Origin: Tissierella sp. MB52-C2
Lineage (GTDB): Bacteria > Bacillota > Clostridia > Tissierellales > Tissierellaceae
Reading direction: 5' to 3'
Assembly: GCF_030931715.1 (NCBI RefSeq)
Contig: NZ_CP133261.1
Location: 1,860,001 to 1,924,000, forward strand
DNA length: 64,000 bases
Below, one piece after another: positions 52,017-60,996 of this stretch. The notes beneath the pieces are model-generated. The model saw only the letters and a program-made list of their open reading frames with translations. It ran no database searches and was not told the DNA's origin. Made by a program: the position numbers and the translations under genes. The stretch's first letter is position 1. Every line of letters starts with the position of its first letter.

Positions 52017-53281
52017 TGTTCTAACATCCATTCAATATATATTCCATAACCCTTAGTTGGATCATTTACGAAAACATGAGTAATGGCTCCAATTAGTTTA
52101 TCATCTTGAATTATAGGACTACCGCTCATTCCCTGTACTATTCCTCCAGTTTTCTCTAAAAGTCTTGAATCAGTGACTCTAACTATCATACTTTTTTGAT
52201 CAATCTTTGATTGTTGCTGCACTTTTGTTATTTCAATTTCAAATTTTTCTACTTTATTATTATCAACTGTGCTCAGTATATATGCTTTTCCTTCTTTTAC
52301 TTCTTCTTTAAATCCAATAGGTATAGGTTCTTTATACTCAGAATCTAAATTTTCTCCATTTATAGTTCCATAAATTCCATAGGGACTATTAACTGATATA
52401 TCTCCTAGTAAGTTTTTTGTCTCATAAAATACTCCTCTGATTTCACCAGGAGTCCCTTTTTTCCCTTGTTCAATTTTTGATATTTTGGCATTCATTATTT
52501 TACCTTTTTCTACAGATAATAAACCACCTGTATCTGTATCTATAATCCCATGACCTAGTGCACCAAATTCATTTGTTTCTTTATTATAATACGTTAATGT
52601 TCCTATACCTGAAGTTTTATCTCTTACCCATATTCCTAATCTATAACAGTTATCTTGAATACTTTTAACAGGTAGTGATTCTGTTAAAAACTCTGCTTTG
52701 TTTCGCTGTACAAGTATTTCTACTTTAGTATCCTTAATATCATTCAGAATGCCAACTACATGTTCAGCATCTGTTACTTTTGTTCCGTTTATTTCTAATA
52801 TACTATCTCCTACTTTTAAGCCTGCATCTTTAGCTGGGCTTTTTCTTTCTCCATTAGCATCGATTACATCTGTCACTGCTACTACTAATACACCTTTGGT
52901 ATTTAATCTTACACCGATAGCGTTTCCACCTGGAACTAATTGTGGTCTATTTATTACATTTATATTATAATTTTTTATAGGTATAAAACCTAAAAGTTTT
53001 AGCTGAATTTCTGCTTCTCCTGCATCTAAGCCATTTAACTTATAGGACTTTTTCAATCCAATATTTTCAGTTTCACTTAAACTAGCCTCTACTACATTTT
53101 CTTTTTCATGGCTAATACTTAAGAAAAATGGAAATGATATATCTAGGCTTTTATTTTCTCCTTTTACTACATTGATAATAGAAGGATGAAATAAAATTTT
53201 GTTAGTTTGTATACTTAAACTTAAAATAAATAATATTAGAATCGAAATTACAATTTTATGGCTAAACTTAAATTTCCCCAA
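52007..53281 (-). CDS. spoIVB: SpoIVB signalling serine peptidase (S55)
   Basis: 424 residues. A membrane anchor (about 8-27), a PDZ domain (about 115-195, with the LGVRLNTKGVLVV carboxylate-binding-like strand and ILEINGTKV), and the S55 peptidase with His 244 (GALGHGI) and catalytic Ser in GMSGSP (384-389). In sporulation it is made in the forespore and cleaves SpoIVFA to activate pro-sigma-K processing. The start is TTG 53281 behind AGGAGAG. It lies directly upstream of spo0A, the conserved pair. I could not read a sigma-F/G promoter with confidence. Confidence 0.97.
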   Translation of the reverse strand: MGKFKFSHKIVISILILFILSLSIQTNKILFHPSIINVVKGENKSLDISFPFFLSISHEKENVVEASLSETENIGLKKSYKLNGLDAGEAEIQLKLLGFIPIKNYNINVINRPQLVPGGNAIGVRLNTKGVLVVAVTDVIDANGERKSPAKDAGLKVGDSILEINGTKVTDAEHVVGILNDIKDTKVEILVQRNKAEFLTESLPVKSIQDNCYRLGIWVRDKTSGIGTLTYYNKETNEFGALGHGIIDTDTGGLLSVEKGKIMNAKISKIEQGKKGTPGEIRGVFYETKNLLGDISVNSPYGIYGTINGENLDSEYKEPIPIGFKEEVKEGKAYILSTVDNNKVEKFEIEITKVQQQSKIDQKSMIVRVTDSRLLEKTGGIVQGMSGSPIIQDDKLIGAITHVFVNDPTKGYGIYIEWMLEQNK

Positions 53282-53497
53282 GAATTATCACTCTCCTATT
53301 TTGCTTAATCCTCTTCACCTCCAACTTTTAAATTCATATATAATTTAGCCTTTTTTGAAACTAATTATTCTCTAATAAAAAAATTTTAAATGTAAACTGA
53401 CTTAAGTTTTTCCAATATAAGAAAGACTTCTAAAGAAATATTTTAAGGACATCTTTATCGAAACTCATTTAGTACAAATCTCCCTATTAATTTAAAA

Positions 53498-53523
53498 AAT
53501 GCTTTGGCAATTGCCAAAGCATT
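53498..53523 (-). terminator. Terminator after recN
   Basis: A 13-bp perfect palindrome (AATGCTTTGGCAA and its complement) overlaps the recN stop at 53522. It is followed by an A/T tract on the minus strand. It isolates recN from spoIVB. Confidence 0.8.
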
Positions 53524-55222
53524 AATTATTTTTTTTGATTTTTTTAGACATTTCTATCATTTCATAAGCGTGTTTAAGAGTAGTATCAGTTAAATCTACA
53601 CCACCTAAAAGTCTAGCCATTTCTTTGACTCTATCTTCCTCTGAAAGTCTATTTATTATAGTTCTTGTTTTATTCTCTAATATAACCTTATTTATGACAA
53701 AATGGCTGTCTGCTAAGGCAGTTATTTGAGGCAAGTGAGAAATACATATTACTTGATGATTATTTGAGATTTGATGAATCTTTTCTCCTACAATTTGAGC
53801 AGTCCTTCCTGAAATTCCTGTATCAATTTCATCAAATATCATAGTAGGTATTTTATCAGAAAAAGCTAAAATGCTTTTAAAAGCTAACATTATCCTAGAC
53901 ATCTCTCCGCCAGATACAATTTTAGATAACGGTTTTAAATCTTCTCCTATATTTGTAGATATAAGAAATTCTATTTTATCTTGTCCTTCAGAAGTAAATA
54001 TAGAACTTTCTCCAAAATCTACTTTAAAATCTACCTTCGTCATATTTAAGAAGCTTAGTTCATTTTTTATGTCTTTTTCCAGTTTCTTAGATATAATTTT
54101 TCTTTTTTCTGTTAGTTTTTCAGAAACTGACTTTAGCTTATTTTCTAATTCAAGTATTTTTAAATTTGTTTTTTCAAATTCTTTTTCAAAGTTTAAGAGT
54201 TCATTTAATCTTTCTTGAGATTTATCTCTAAAAATTAAAATCTCCTCTATGGTATTTCCATATTTCTTTTTTAATTTATTTACGATATTAATCCTTTCAC
54301 TTAAAAAATTTAATCTTTCAGAATCTATATCAATATTTTCTAAGTAATTTTGTACTTCTCTATATAAGTCTTGAAATTCATAATTTATATCTATAAGTCT
54401 TTTATAAAATTGTATAATATTTTCATCAAATTTCTTCGCATTATTCATAATAGAAATACTTCTATTCATTAAGGCCGATATACTGGGAGAATCGAAGCTC
54501 TCATTAGTCATATGAAGCAAAGCCGCTTCCATTAGATTTGAAATTTCTTCTATATTTGATAACCTTTTATATTCTATTTCTAAATTGCTTTCATCATCTT
54601 TAGTCAATCTAACATCATTTATTTCTTCGATTTGAAATTTGAGTATATCTATTTCTCTATCTCTCTCACTGCTATTTATGGAAAGATTTTTTAGTTTGTT
54701 TTTTTCGTTTGACCAGTTTTGATAATAATCTTTAATTTGTTCCTTTAGTTCAAATAATTCCTTATCCCCAAAGGAATCCACTAATGTCTGATGATTAGAA
54801 GAATCTAATAGAGATTGATGTTCATGTTGTCCAAAGATATCCACTAGCTTTGTCGTTATGTTCTTTAACATACTTAAAGTAATATTTCTACCATTGACTC
54901 TAGATAAACTAGGTCCATTTAAGTAAATTTCTTTAGAAATGATCAGTATATTATCTTCATCCATATCTATTGAATATTCATCTAATATAGGTCTTATAGT
55001 AGATGAATCCTCTATATGAAATACTCCCTCCAACAAGGCCTTCTCCTTCCCAGACTGAATAAATTCTCTGCTGGATCTAGAGCCTAAGATTATACCTATG
55101 GCCTCAATTAAAATCGATTTTCCAGAGCCTGTTTCTCCTGTAATAATATTTAAACCCTTAGTAAAATTTATTTTTAATTCTTCTATAATTGCAAAATTTT
55201 TAATATTTAATTCAATTAACAT
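53522..55222 (-). CDS. recN: DNA repair protein RecN
   Basis: 566 residues, an SMC-like protein. Walker A is GETGSGKS (about 30-37), then a long coiled coil (about 180-390), a signature VSGGEMSRIM and Walker B FDEIDTGISG. It acts early in double-strand break repair, bridging DNA ends. The coding region is taken from ATG 55222, with GGAGG 8 nt upstream. An open frame extends to 55294, but that would overlap the end of tlyA and has no ribosome site. In many Firmicutes argR (ahrC) lies between tlyA and recN; here it is absent. Confidence 0.95.
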   Translation of the reverse strand: MLIELNIKNFAIIEELKINFTKGLNIITGETGSGKSILIEAIGIILGSRSSREFIQSGKEKALLEGVFHIEDSSTIRPILDEYSIDMDEDNILIISKEIYLNGPSLSRVNGRNITLSMLKNITTKLVDIFGQHEHQSLLDSSNHQTLVDSFGDKELFELKEQIKDYYQNWSNEKNKLKNLSINSSERDREIDILKFQIEEINDVRLTKDDESNLEIEYKRLSNIEEISNLMEAALLHMTNESFDSPSISALMNRSISIMNNAKKFDENIIQFYKRLIDINYEFQDLYREVQNYLENIDIDSERLNFLSERINIVNKLKKKYGNTIEEILIFRDKSQERLNELLNFEKEFEKTNLKILELENKLKSVSEKLTEKRKIISKKLEKDIKNELSFLNMTKVDFKVDFGESSIFTSEGQDKIEFLISTNIGEDLKPLSKIVSGGEMSRIMLAFKSILAFSDKIPTMIFDEIDTGISGRTAQIVGEKIHQISNNHQVICISHLPQITALADSHFVINKVILENKTRTIINRLSEEDRVKEMARLLGGVDLTDTTLKHAYEMIEMSKKIKKNN

Positions 55223-55253
55223 ATAAAAAACCTCCAAATGAATAAAATCATAA

Positions 55254-56051
55254 TTAACTAAGAGTATTATGAGCTTCTTCAATAACTTTTGCAATTAATT
55301 CTTCTTCAATAGTGTCATTTATGTTATTTTTTAAATATATTAAATACTCGATATTTCCCGTAGCTCCAGTTATAGGAGAGTAAGTGAGGCCTGAAATCCC
55401 TAATCCAATTTCATTAGAAAACTCTGCCACAGTTTTTATTACATCAAAATGAATGTTTTTATCTCTAATTATTCCTTTCTTCCCTACTTTATCTTTTCCA
55501 GCTTCAAATTGTGGCTTTATTAATGCAATAATCTGTCCATCTTCACTTAATAAAGTTTTAGCTACAGGCAAAACCAAACGTAGAGAAATAAAAGATACAT
55601 CAATAGATATAAAATCTATTTCTTCATTAATATCTTCTTTAGTCACATTTCTTATATTAGTTCTTTCCATGACTACTACTCTTGGATCGTTTCTTAGCTT
55701 CCAATCTAACTGTCCATAGCCTACGTCAACAGCAAAACTTTTAGATGCACCCTTCCTTAGCATACAGTCTGTAAATCCACCAGTAGAAGATCCTATATCC
55801 ATGCAAACTTTGTTCTCCAATGCTAAATCAAATAATTCAACAGCTTTTTCTAATTTTAATCCTCCACGGCTTACATATATATTTGGATTTTCTTTAATGG
55901 TAATTTCTGCATCTTCATCTATTTTTTCTCCAGGTTTATCTATACGCTGATTTCCGATAAAGACTGAACCTTCCATTATAACTCTTTTACCCTTCTCTCG
56001 TGAATCTACTAAACCTTTTTCATAAAGAATTATATCTGCTCTTTTTTTCAC
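55254..56051 (-). CDS. tlyA: TlyA-family rRNA 2'-O-methyltransferase (hemolysin-like)
   Basis: 265 residues: an S4 domain at the N-terminus (MKKRADIILYEKGLVDSR), then an FtsJ-type methyltransferase with the SAM motif DIGSSTGGFTDC and the K-D-K-E residues (Lys, Asp in the IDFISIDVSF strand, Lys in ALIKPQFE). TlyA methylates cytidines in 16S and 23S rRNA, which sets sensitivity to capreomycin in mycobacteria. Start GTG 56051, with GGAGAGATGA upstream. It follows the OapA-like gene by 20 nt and precedes recN, a conserved neighbourhood. Confidence 0.95.
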   Translation of the reverse strand: MKKRADIILYEKGLVDSREKGKRVIMEGSVFIGNQRIDKPGEKIDEDAEITIKENPNIYVSRGGLKLEKAVELFDLALENKVCMDIGSSTGGFTDCMLRKGASKSFAVDVGYGQLDWKLRNDPRVVVMERTNIRNVTKEDINEEIDFISIDVSFISLRLVLPVAKTLLSEDGQIIALIKPQFEAGKDKVGKKGIIRDKNIHFDVIKTVAEFSNEIGLGISGLTYSPITGATGNIEYLIYLKNNINDTIEEELIAKVIEEAHNTLS

Positions 56052-56071
56052 TTATCATCTCTCCAAATTAA

Positions 56072-56671
56072 TTACTTTTTATTTTTTATTTTATTAGGAA
56101 ATATATCTATGCCTAAATGTTTCTCTATAAAGTTTAATATCTTAGCTATACCATAAATAATCTTTTCATAGTTGAGCAAAGCTATGGATTTACCAAATGC
56201 CTTGCCGCCTACAGTTAAAGAGGCTATTAAAGATGTTATAATTATACTAAGAATCGTTCCATCTATTAAGTTATATCTTGACATTAGTTTATATATTATT
56301 GTAGTACCTGCAGCACCAGATACTATACCGCAAATATCACCTATGACATCATTACAAAAATTAGATACTTGTCCTGCATTCCTTACAAGTTTTATACAAA
56401 ATTTAGCTTCTTCCACTTTATTAGCTGCCATAGCATGAAAGGGCTTCTCCTCAGATGTAGTCACAGCTATGCCTATAATATCAAAAATAATACCTATTAA
56501 CATTATTATCATTAAAACAATGAAAGCCATGAGAATATCTAAGTTATTTACTAAGTTTTCAGTAATTATAGATATAATACCAGACATGAAAAAAGTCCAT
56601 ATGGATATAAGTAAAACCCATTTCATATTATATCTATTGCTAAAGGCTTTCTCATCTTCCTTTTTATTCAT
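56072..56671 (-). CDS. oapA: OapA-like membrane protein (partner of OLE RNA)
   Basis: 199 residues with four membrane segments: about 17-40, 48-70, 108-130 and 140-158. A polar loop (SEEKPFHAMAANKVEEAKF) lies between the second and third. The layout and the position next to the OLE RNA, between ispA and tlyA, match OLE-associated protein A, the DUF21-like membrane protein that binds OLE RNA and places it at the membrane. OapA-OLE complexes protect against alcohol and magnesium stress in Bacillus halodurans, so a similar role is likely. The ATG has a GGAGG site 9 nt upstream. The call leans on context as well as sequence. Confidence 0.82.
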   Translation of the reverse strand: MNKKEDEKAFSNRYNMKWVLLISIWTFFMSGIISIITENLVNNLDILMAFIVLMIIMLIGIIFDIIGIAVTTSEEKPFHAMAANKVEEAKFCIKLVRNAGQVSNFCNDVIGDICGIVSGAAGTTIIYKLMSRYNLIDGTILSIIITSLIASLTVGGKAFGKSIALLNYEKIIYGIAKILNFIEKHLGIDIFPNKIKNKK

Positions 56672-56716
56672 ATATTATTCCTCCACTTATTTATATAAAT
56701 AATAAATTTATATATA

Positions 56717-57322
56717 CAAAAAGCTGATAGCTATAAGCTATCAGCTTTAAGAGTGGTAGTAAATTGTGTAAATCTTACGGCTTTAGGTCCAGCAGGATTT
56801 CCCTAACAGAAACTGTCTGTCGCCATAACAGCGGTTTCCCTTTAATTCTATTACAATCTTGTCGCCAAAGATAGAACTGGATTGCCACTTAGTCCGCACT
56901 GTAATCCACAACTTACTTCTTTTGGAACAGTCTAGGAGTTTTCCTCTACAGCCATTCTATTCCTTAGCCTCTTTTGCAAAATAGGTTTCGATAACAGAAT
57001 TTAAAATGTATCGGGCCCTTCAACAATTTAAATTGAACTTATCATCCGCCATACTTCACTCAAGGCAGGCTACTCTGCTATTTGTCCCAAGACATAGCAG
57101 GTTTATCACGATATTTTTATTATAAAATATCGTGTCTCCACGAGAGTAGGGTCAACGCCCGCATGCCATTGCAGATCGCCCCATCTCTCTTACTCCCAGC
57201 AACAGCCCACGACTGGGCGTCGCAAGCCGAAACAAGGAACTTCATCGATATGCCCTTCGACGGATTTTTAGCCCCGCCCTCTAGAATAGTTGTACTGACT
57301 AGAATACTGTACCACTCAAGCT
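56717..57322 (-). ncRNA. ole: OLE RNA (ornate, large, extremophilic RNA)
   Basis: A transcript of about 600 nt on the minus strand, in a 692-bp gap free of credible genes. The ends form a closing stem: GAGUGGUA (57317-57310) pairs with UACCACUC (56758-56751). The body is rich in stems, for example the ACGAUAUUUUAU/AUAAAAAUAUCGU hairpin (about 57106-57138), and its GC content is clearly above that of the genome around. The 3' end is the terminator stem AAAGCTGATAGCT/AGCTATCAGCTTT (56717-56748). The location between ispA and oapA, with a length near the 610-nt family size, identifies it as OLE RNA. Family RNAs bind OapA and OapB/OapC (a kink-turn protein) and act at the membrane. No covariance search was run. 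Confidence 0.9.
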
Positions 57323-57328
57323 AAAAAT

Positions 57329-57357
57329 ATTATAGCATAAATAATATTAAAATTCAA
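57329..57357 (-). promoter_or_regulatory. Sigma-A promoter of the OLE RNA
   Basis: On the minus strand TTGAAT (57357-57352), a 17-nt spacer and TATAAT (57334-57329). The start site would be near 57322, 5 nt before the closing stem begins. OLE RNA is often co-transcribed with ispA and its neighbours; here a private promoter exists. Confidence 0.82.
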
Positions 57358-57363
57358 TAAAGC

Positions 57364-58233
57364 CTATTTATTACGACTCATTAAGTCTCCAGTTAGAGCC
57401 ACAAAAAAGTCAATCTTTCTATTGCTCAATTCTTTTAAAGAATCCATCGCTCTATTACTATATTCTTCAACTGCTATTTTTGCCCTATCTAAGTTATGGA
57501 ATGATAAATAGGTTAATTTTTTTATACTTTTATCTTTATTTATATCTAAAATATCATCTCTAATTTGATACGCTAACCCAAGATTTAAACCAAAATTTCT
57601 CATAGCCTCTATTTCAATATCTGAGGCATCCCCAATAATAGCACCTGATACTAGAGCTGATCGAATTAAGGCAGCAGTCTTAGTCTCATACATAAATAAA
57701 AGTTTTTCCTCTGATGTAGTACTATGAGTGGCTAAAAGATCAACTACTTGTCCTCCAATCATACCATATATTCCTGAATACTTACTGATTTCTTTAAAAG
57801 CTCTAGTATATCTTTTATAGTCTTCTAAAGTTTTTGCATTTTTATCTATATGGTCTGCCATAGTTTCAAAAGCTAGATTTAAAAGACCATCACCTGCTAA
57901 AATTGCCATAGCTTCACCAAATACTTTATGACTAGTAGGTTTACCCCTTCTAAAATCATCATTATCCATTGATGGCAAATCATCATGTATTAAAGAATAT
58001 GTATGTATCATTTCAATAGCCATTGCATAAGGCAATATTTCTTCTATATTATCTTTAAAAAGTTCATAGCTTTTAATAGCCATTATAGGTCTTAATCTTT
58101 TACCACCAGTAAATAAACTATAATCTATAGCTTCCACAATTCTTTTTTGATAAATATCTTTATCTTTAAGCTTATTTTTTAATTCTATATCGATTATAGA
58201 ATTAACTCTTTTTAATTCACTATTTAAATCCAA
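57364..58233 (-). CDS. ispA: Farnesyl/polyprenyl diphosphate synthase
   Basis: 289 residues. The first Asp-rich motif is DDLPSMDNDD (about 84-93) and the second is DDILD (about 225-229), both essential to prenyltransferases. The length and the residues before the first motif (TYSLIH) match bacterial farnesyl diphosphate synthases. It condenses IPP with DMAPP and GPP in isoprenoid synthesis for undecaprenyl phosphate and quinones. Start TTG 58233 with GGAGGG upstream. It follows xseB by 2 nt and is followed by the OLE RNA promoter. dxs, often next in this order, is not present. Confidence 0.95.
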   Translation of the reverse strand: MDLNSELKRVNSIIDIELKNKLKDKDIYQKRIVEAIDYSLFTGGKRLRPIMAIKSYELFKDNIEEILPYAMAIEMIHTYSLIHDDLPSMDNDDFRRGKPTSHKVFGEAMAILAGDGLLNLAFETMADHIDKNAKTLEDYKRYTRAFKEISKYSGIYGMIGGQVVDLLATHSTTSEEKLLFMYETKTAALIRSALVSGAIIGDASDIEIEAMRNFGLNLGLAYQIRDDILDINKDKSIKKLTYLSFHNLDRAKIAVEEYSNRAMDSLKELSNRKIDFFVALTGDLMSRNK

Positions 58234-58235
58234 GT

Positions 58236-58469
58236 CTATCCCTCCATAGGGAATTCAATATCTAACATATTGCCTTCCTTATCTTCTAGTAAAATCTTTA
58301 ATTCTCCTTCTGCCTTATATAATAAATTATTACAGTAATTGTATAATTCTATACCTTTTTTAAACTTATCTATAGATTCATCTAAGGTATTACCATCATC
58401 TTCCAACTGCTCTAAGATGGATTCTAGTTTTATAATAGCCTCTTCATAAGTTAATTCTTTATTCTTCAT
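58236..58469 (-). CDS. xseB: Exodeoxyribonuclease VII small subunit
   Basis: 77 residues with the XseB hallmark LTYEEAIIKLESILEQLE at the N-terminus and a predicted two-helix hairpin. It assembles with XseA, which encodes the catalytic subunit, to degrade single-stranded DNA. The start overlaps the end of xseA by 11 nt, which supports co-translation. ATG 58469 has an AGGAC site. Confidence 0.96.
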   Translation of the reverse strand: MKNKELTYEEAIIKLESILEQLEDDGNTLDESIDKFKKGIELYNYCNNLLYKAEGELKILLEDKEGNMLDIEFPMEG

Positions 58470-59682
58470 CTACTAGTCCTCCTTTATCAATGGCTTTTAC
58501 TATTGTACTTATTCTTCCATCCTTTAGTAATATATTGATTTCCTCGTCTAATATGGCATCTTCAATAGATTTAATAAGTTTTCCCTCTTTATCCATTAAA
58601 ATCCCATATCCCCTACCTAAGGCAAGTAATGGGTTTAATATATCTAGGTTATTTTTCAAGGCTGATAATTGGTTTTTTCTATTAATAAAATCCTTTTCCA
58701 TTAGATAATTTAAATCCTTAAACAGATTATCTATCTCTTGTCTTTTATCTCTTAATTGATTTACAGGATTAAAAAACTTTAAATTTCTATTTAGATAATC
58801 TATTCTTACTTTATGTTGTCCTAGAATTTGAAAAACACTTTTGATCAGTCTATTATATTTGTTTTCTAATTCACTTTTTATATTATATATATTAGGTACT
58901 GCAAGTTCAGCAGCAGCTGAAGGTGTAGGAGCTCTTAAATCTGCAACAAAATCTGCTATGGTAAAGTCTGTTTCATGACCTATAGCAGATATAATTGGAG
59001 TATTGAGGTTATATATAGTTCTAGCCACATCTTCATCATTAAAGGCAAATAACTCTTCTATAGACCCACCACCCCTGCCAGTAATTATCAGATCTACATC
59101 TTCTCTACTATCTAAATAATTAAGCCCTTTACATATTTCCTTAGGAGCCTGTGTCCCTTGGACTAAAGACGGATATATGAGTATATTGCAAGGAGGAAAT
59201 CTTCTTCTAATTACTGTAATAATATCTTTAATGGCAGCACCAGTAGCCGATGTTACTATACCTATTTTTTTAGGCATAGTAGGTATAGGTTTTTTATTAG
59301 TTTCTGAGAACAATCCTTCAGATTCTAATTTCTTTTTTAGTTCTTCAAAAGCTCTATAAAGGTCTCCTAAACCACTTTCCTTAATATGTCTAATATAAAA
59401 TTGATAATCTCCCTCTTTTTCATATAGGGAGATATATCCTGTTGCTATTATCTTCATACCTTCTTCTAAATTAAACTTTAAACTCTCATTATCACTTCTA
59501 AACATGACTGATTTAATTTTTCCCTTTTCATCTTTAAGATTGAAATACATATGTCCACTATAATGATGTTTGAAGTTAGAAACCTCTCCTTCAATACTTA
59601 AAGAAGATAAAATCATATCAGATAAAAATAATCTTTTAATATAGCTATTAACTTCACTTACCCTTAGGGGTCTTATATCCAT
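58459..59682 (-). CDS. xseA: Exodeoxyribonuclease VII large subunit
   Basis: 407 residues: an N-terminal OB fold (about 10-105, with GEVSNFKHHYSGHMYFNLKD), the catalytic domain (GIVTSATGAAIKDI, GRGGGSIEELFAFND, AIGHETDFTIADFVAD, RAPTPSAAAE) and a coiled coil toward the end. It cleaves single-stranded DNA from both ends with XseB. The length is typical. The ATG has AGGAGG 8 nt upstream. It follows nusB by 17 nt. Confidence 0.97.
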   Translation of the reverse strand: MDIRPLRVSEVNSYIKRLFLSDMILSSLSIEGEVSNFKHHYSGHMYFNLKDEKGKIKSVMFRSDNESLKFNLEEGMKIIATGYISLYEKEGDYQFYIRHIKESGLGDLYRAFEELKKKLESEGLFSETNKKPIPTMPKKIGIVTSATGAAIKDIITVIRRRFPPCNILIYPSLVQGTQAPKEICKGLNYLDSREDVDLIITGRGGGSIEELFAFNDEDVARTIYNLNTPIISAIGHETDFTIADFVADLRAPTPSAAAELAVPNIYNIKSELENKYNRLIKSVFQILGQHKVRIDYLNRNLKFFNPVNQLRDKRQEIDNLFKDLNYLMEKDFINRKNQLSALKNNLDILNPLLALGRGYGILMDKEGKLIKSIEDAILDEEINILLKDGRISTIVKAIDKGGLVDEE

Positions 59683-59699
59683 AGCTTACCTCCTAAGTA

Positions 59700-60107
59700 T
59701 TATTCTTTATTAATGGAACGAACTAGTCCTCCTAGGACTCCGTTAATAAACTTGAAGGATTCATCGGTACTGTATTTTTTCACGATTTCAATGGCTTCAT
59801 TGATGGATACTTGAACAGGAATATCTTTTCTATATATAATCTCATATACTGCTATTCTTAAAACTGCCAAATCAACTTTAGCTATTCTATTAATATTCCA
59901 GCCCTCCAAATGTTTTTCAATATAAGTATCAATGGAGTCCATATTTTCCTTTATTTGATTTATAGCGTCTAATATATATTCTTTTTCTAATTCATCAAAG
60001 GTATATTCAGTAAAGTAAACATCCATTGCTTCATCAGAAAAATCTTCATTTACTGCCATTTGATAAAGTAGTTTCATAGTTCCTTCTCTTGCTTGTTTTC
60101 TTCCCAT
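59700..60107 (-). CDS. nusB: Transcription antitermination factor NusB
   Basis: 135 residues, the standard NusB length, with the N-terminal ARxxAxxxLYQ-like stretch MGRKQAREGTMKLLYQM, the WNINRIAKVDLAVLRIAVYEI core and the SINEAIEIVKKY motif near the end. It binds boxA RNA with NusE/S10 to support rRNA transcription. It starts 31 nt after the DUF2273 gene with an AGGAGG site. The neighbours xseA, xseB and ispA follow in conserved order. Confidence 0.97.
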   Translation of the reverse strand: MGRKQAREGTMKLLYQMAVNEDFSDEAMDVYFTEYTFDELEKEYILDAINQIKENMDSIDTYIEKHLEGWNINRIAKVDLAVLRIAVYEIIYRKDIPVQVSINEAIEIVKKYSTDESFKFINGVLGGLVRSINKE

Positions 60108-60138
60108 CGTTTCCTCCTAATTAATCAAAACTCTAATA

Positions 60139-60375
60139 TTAACTTCTACCACCTAGAGGAAGTATTTTTTCTAGAATTTCCCTAAAGTCTATTTTTTTAT
60201 ATGATTTACTTCCTAGAATATATCCTATACAAGTACATAGGAAAATAAACAAGGTTTTTAAAAAACCAATAATAAGAATTAAAACAGCCACTAAGAATCC
60301 TACCAATGCTCCAAAAAATTTCCCTCGATTATTATTAATAGACTCTAGAAGTTCTCTTAATATTTGTTTAATCAT
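60139..60375 (-). CDS. DUF2273 small membrane protein
   Basis: 78 residues from ATG 60375, with GAGGTG upstream; an in-frame ATG at 60387 overlaps this site and is rejected. Two membrane helices (about 18-37 and 40-58) connected by a short loop, then an amphipathic tail. DUF2273 proteins occur between amaP/Asp23 and nusB in many Gram-positives, as here, and are believed to belong to the same envelope-stress set. Function is unknown. Confidence 0.88.
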   Translation of the reverse strand: MIKQILRELLESINNNRGKFFGALVGFLVAVLILIIGFLKTLFIFLCTCIGYILGSKSYKKIDFREILEKILPLGGRS

Positions 60376-60389
60376 ATCACACCTCATTC

Positions 60390-60941
60390 TTATCTTACTA
60401 CTCTAGTAGGTACTGATACATTATTTGTTTTCACATTTATTTCGCTTACTTGCGCTCCTGTTGCGTTTTCAATATATTCCTTAACTACAGATTGTAGTTC
60501 CTTAGTTACTTCTGGAATACTAACGCCAGGTGACACGTCTCCTGTAAGGTTGATTCCAACTTGTCCTTCCATAAGTCTTACGTCAATTTTAATATTGCTT
60601 ATACCTGAGAATTTCTCTACTGCAGTTTGTACTAAAGAAACAATAGTATTGGAATAAATCATTATCTCTCCAAAATCATTTCTTGTAATTAAATATGAAC
60701 CTCCTCTTACTTCATCACCTTTTCTAGAAAATCCTGAAAAGATAATTCTTATACTAGCAATAAATAAAAGAATTCCGGCCAGAGTATAATAATAGTTTCT
60801 GTTCATATTCACAATAAAATAACTTATATTTTGAATTGACAAAAAACCATTTACATTGAATGGAATCATAATTAGAAATACAGACAACGCCAGTATAATT
60901 AAAGAAAATAAAGCAATAATTAACCTATCAAGTATCTTCAT
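60390..60941 (-). CDS. amaP: Alkaline shock response membrane anchor protein AmaP
   Basis: 183 residues: two membrane helices (about 8-27 and 53-73), then an Asp23-like soluble domain (about 85-180; SNIKIDVRLMEGQVGINLTGDV and VKTNNVSVPTRVV). AmaP anchors Asp23 to the membrane. Start ATG 60941 with AAAGGAG. It lies directly downstream of an Asp23-family gene and upstream of the DUF2273 gene. Confidence 0.92.
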   Translation of the reverse strand: MKILDRLIIALFSLIILALSVFLIMIPFNVNGFLSIQNISYFIVNMNRNYYYTLAGILLFIASIRIIFSGFSRKGDEVRGGSYLITRNDFGEIMIYSNTIVSLVQTAVEKFSGISNIKIDVRLMEGQVGINLTGDVSPGVSIPEVTKELQSVVKEYIENATGAQVSEINVKTNNVSVPTRVVR

Positions 60942-60996
60942 TGGTATCTCCTTTCTAGTATTTAAAATTACCCTCTGATTATCAGAGGGTAAAATA

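Noticed and set aside
57082-57324. Plus-strand ORF of 80 codons inside the OLE RNA region
   Set aside because: No ribosome site, composition and overlap with a structured RNA on the other strand explain the open frame.
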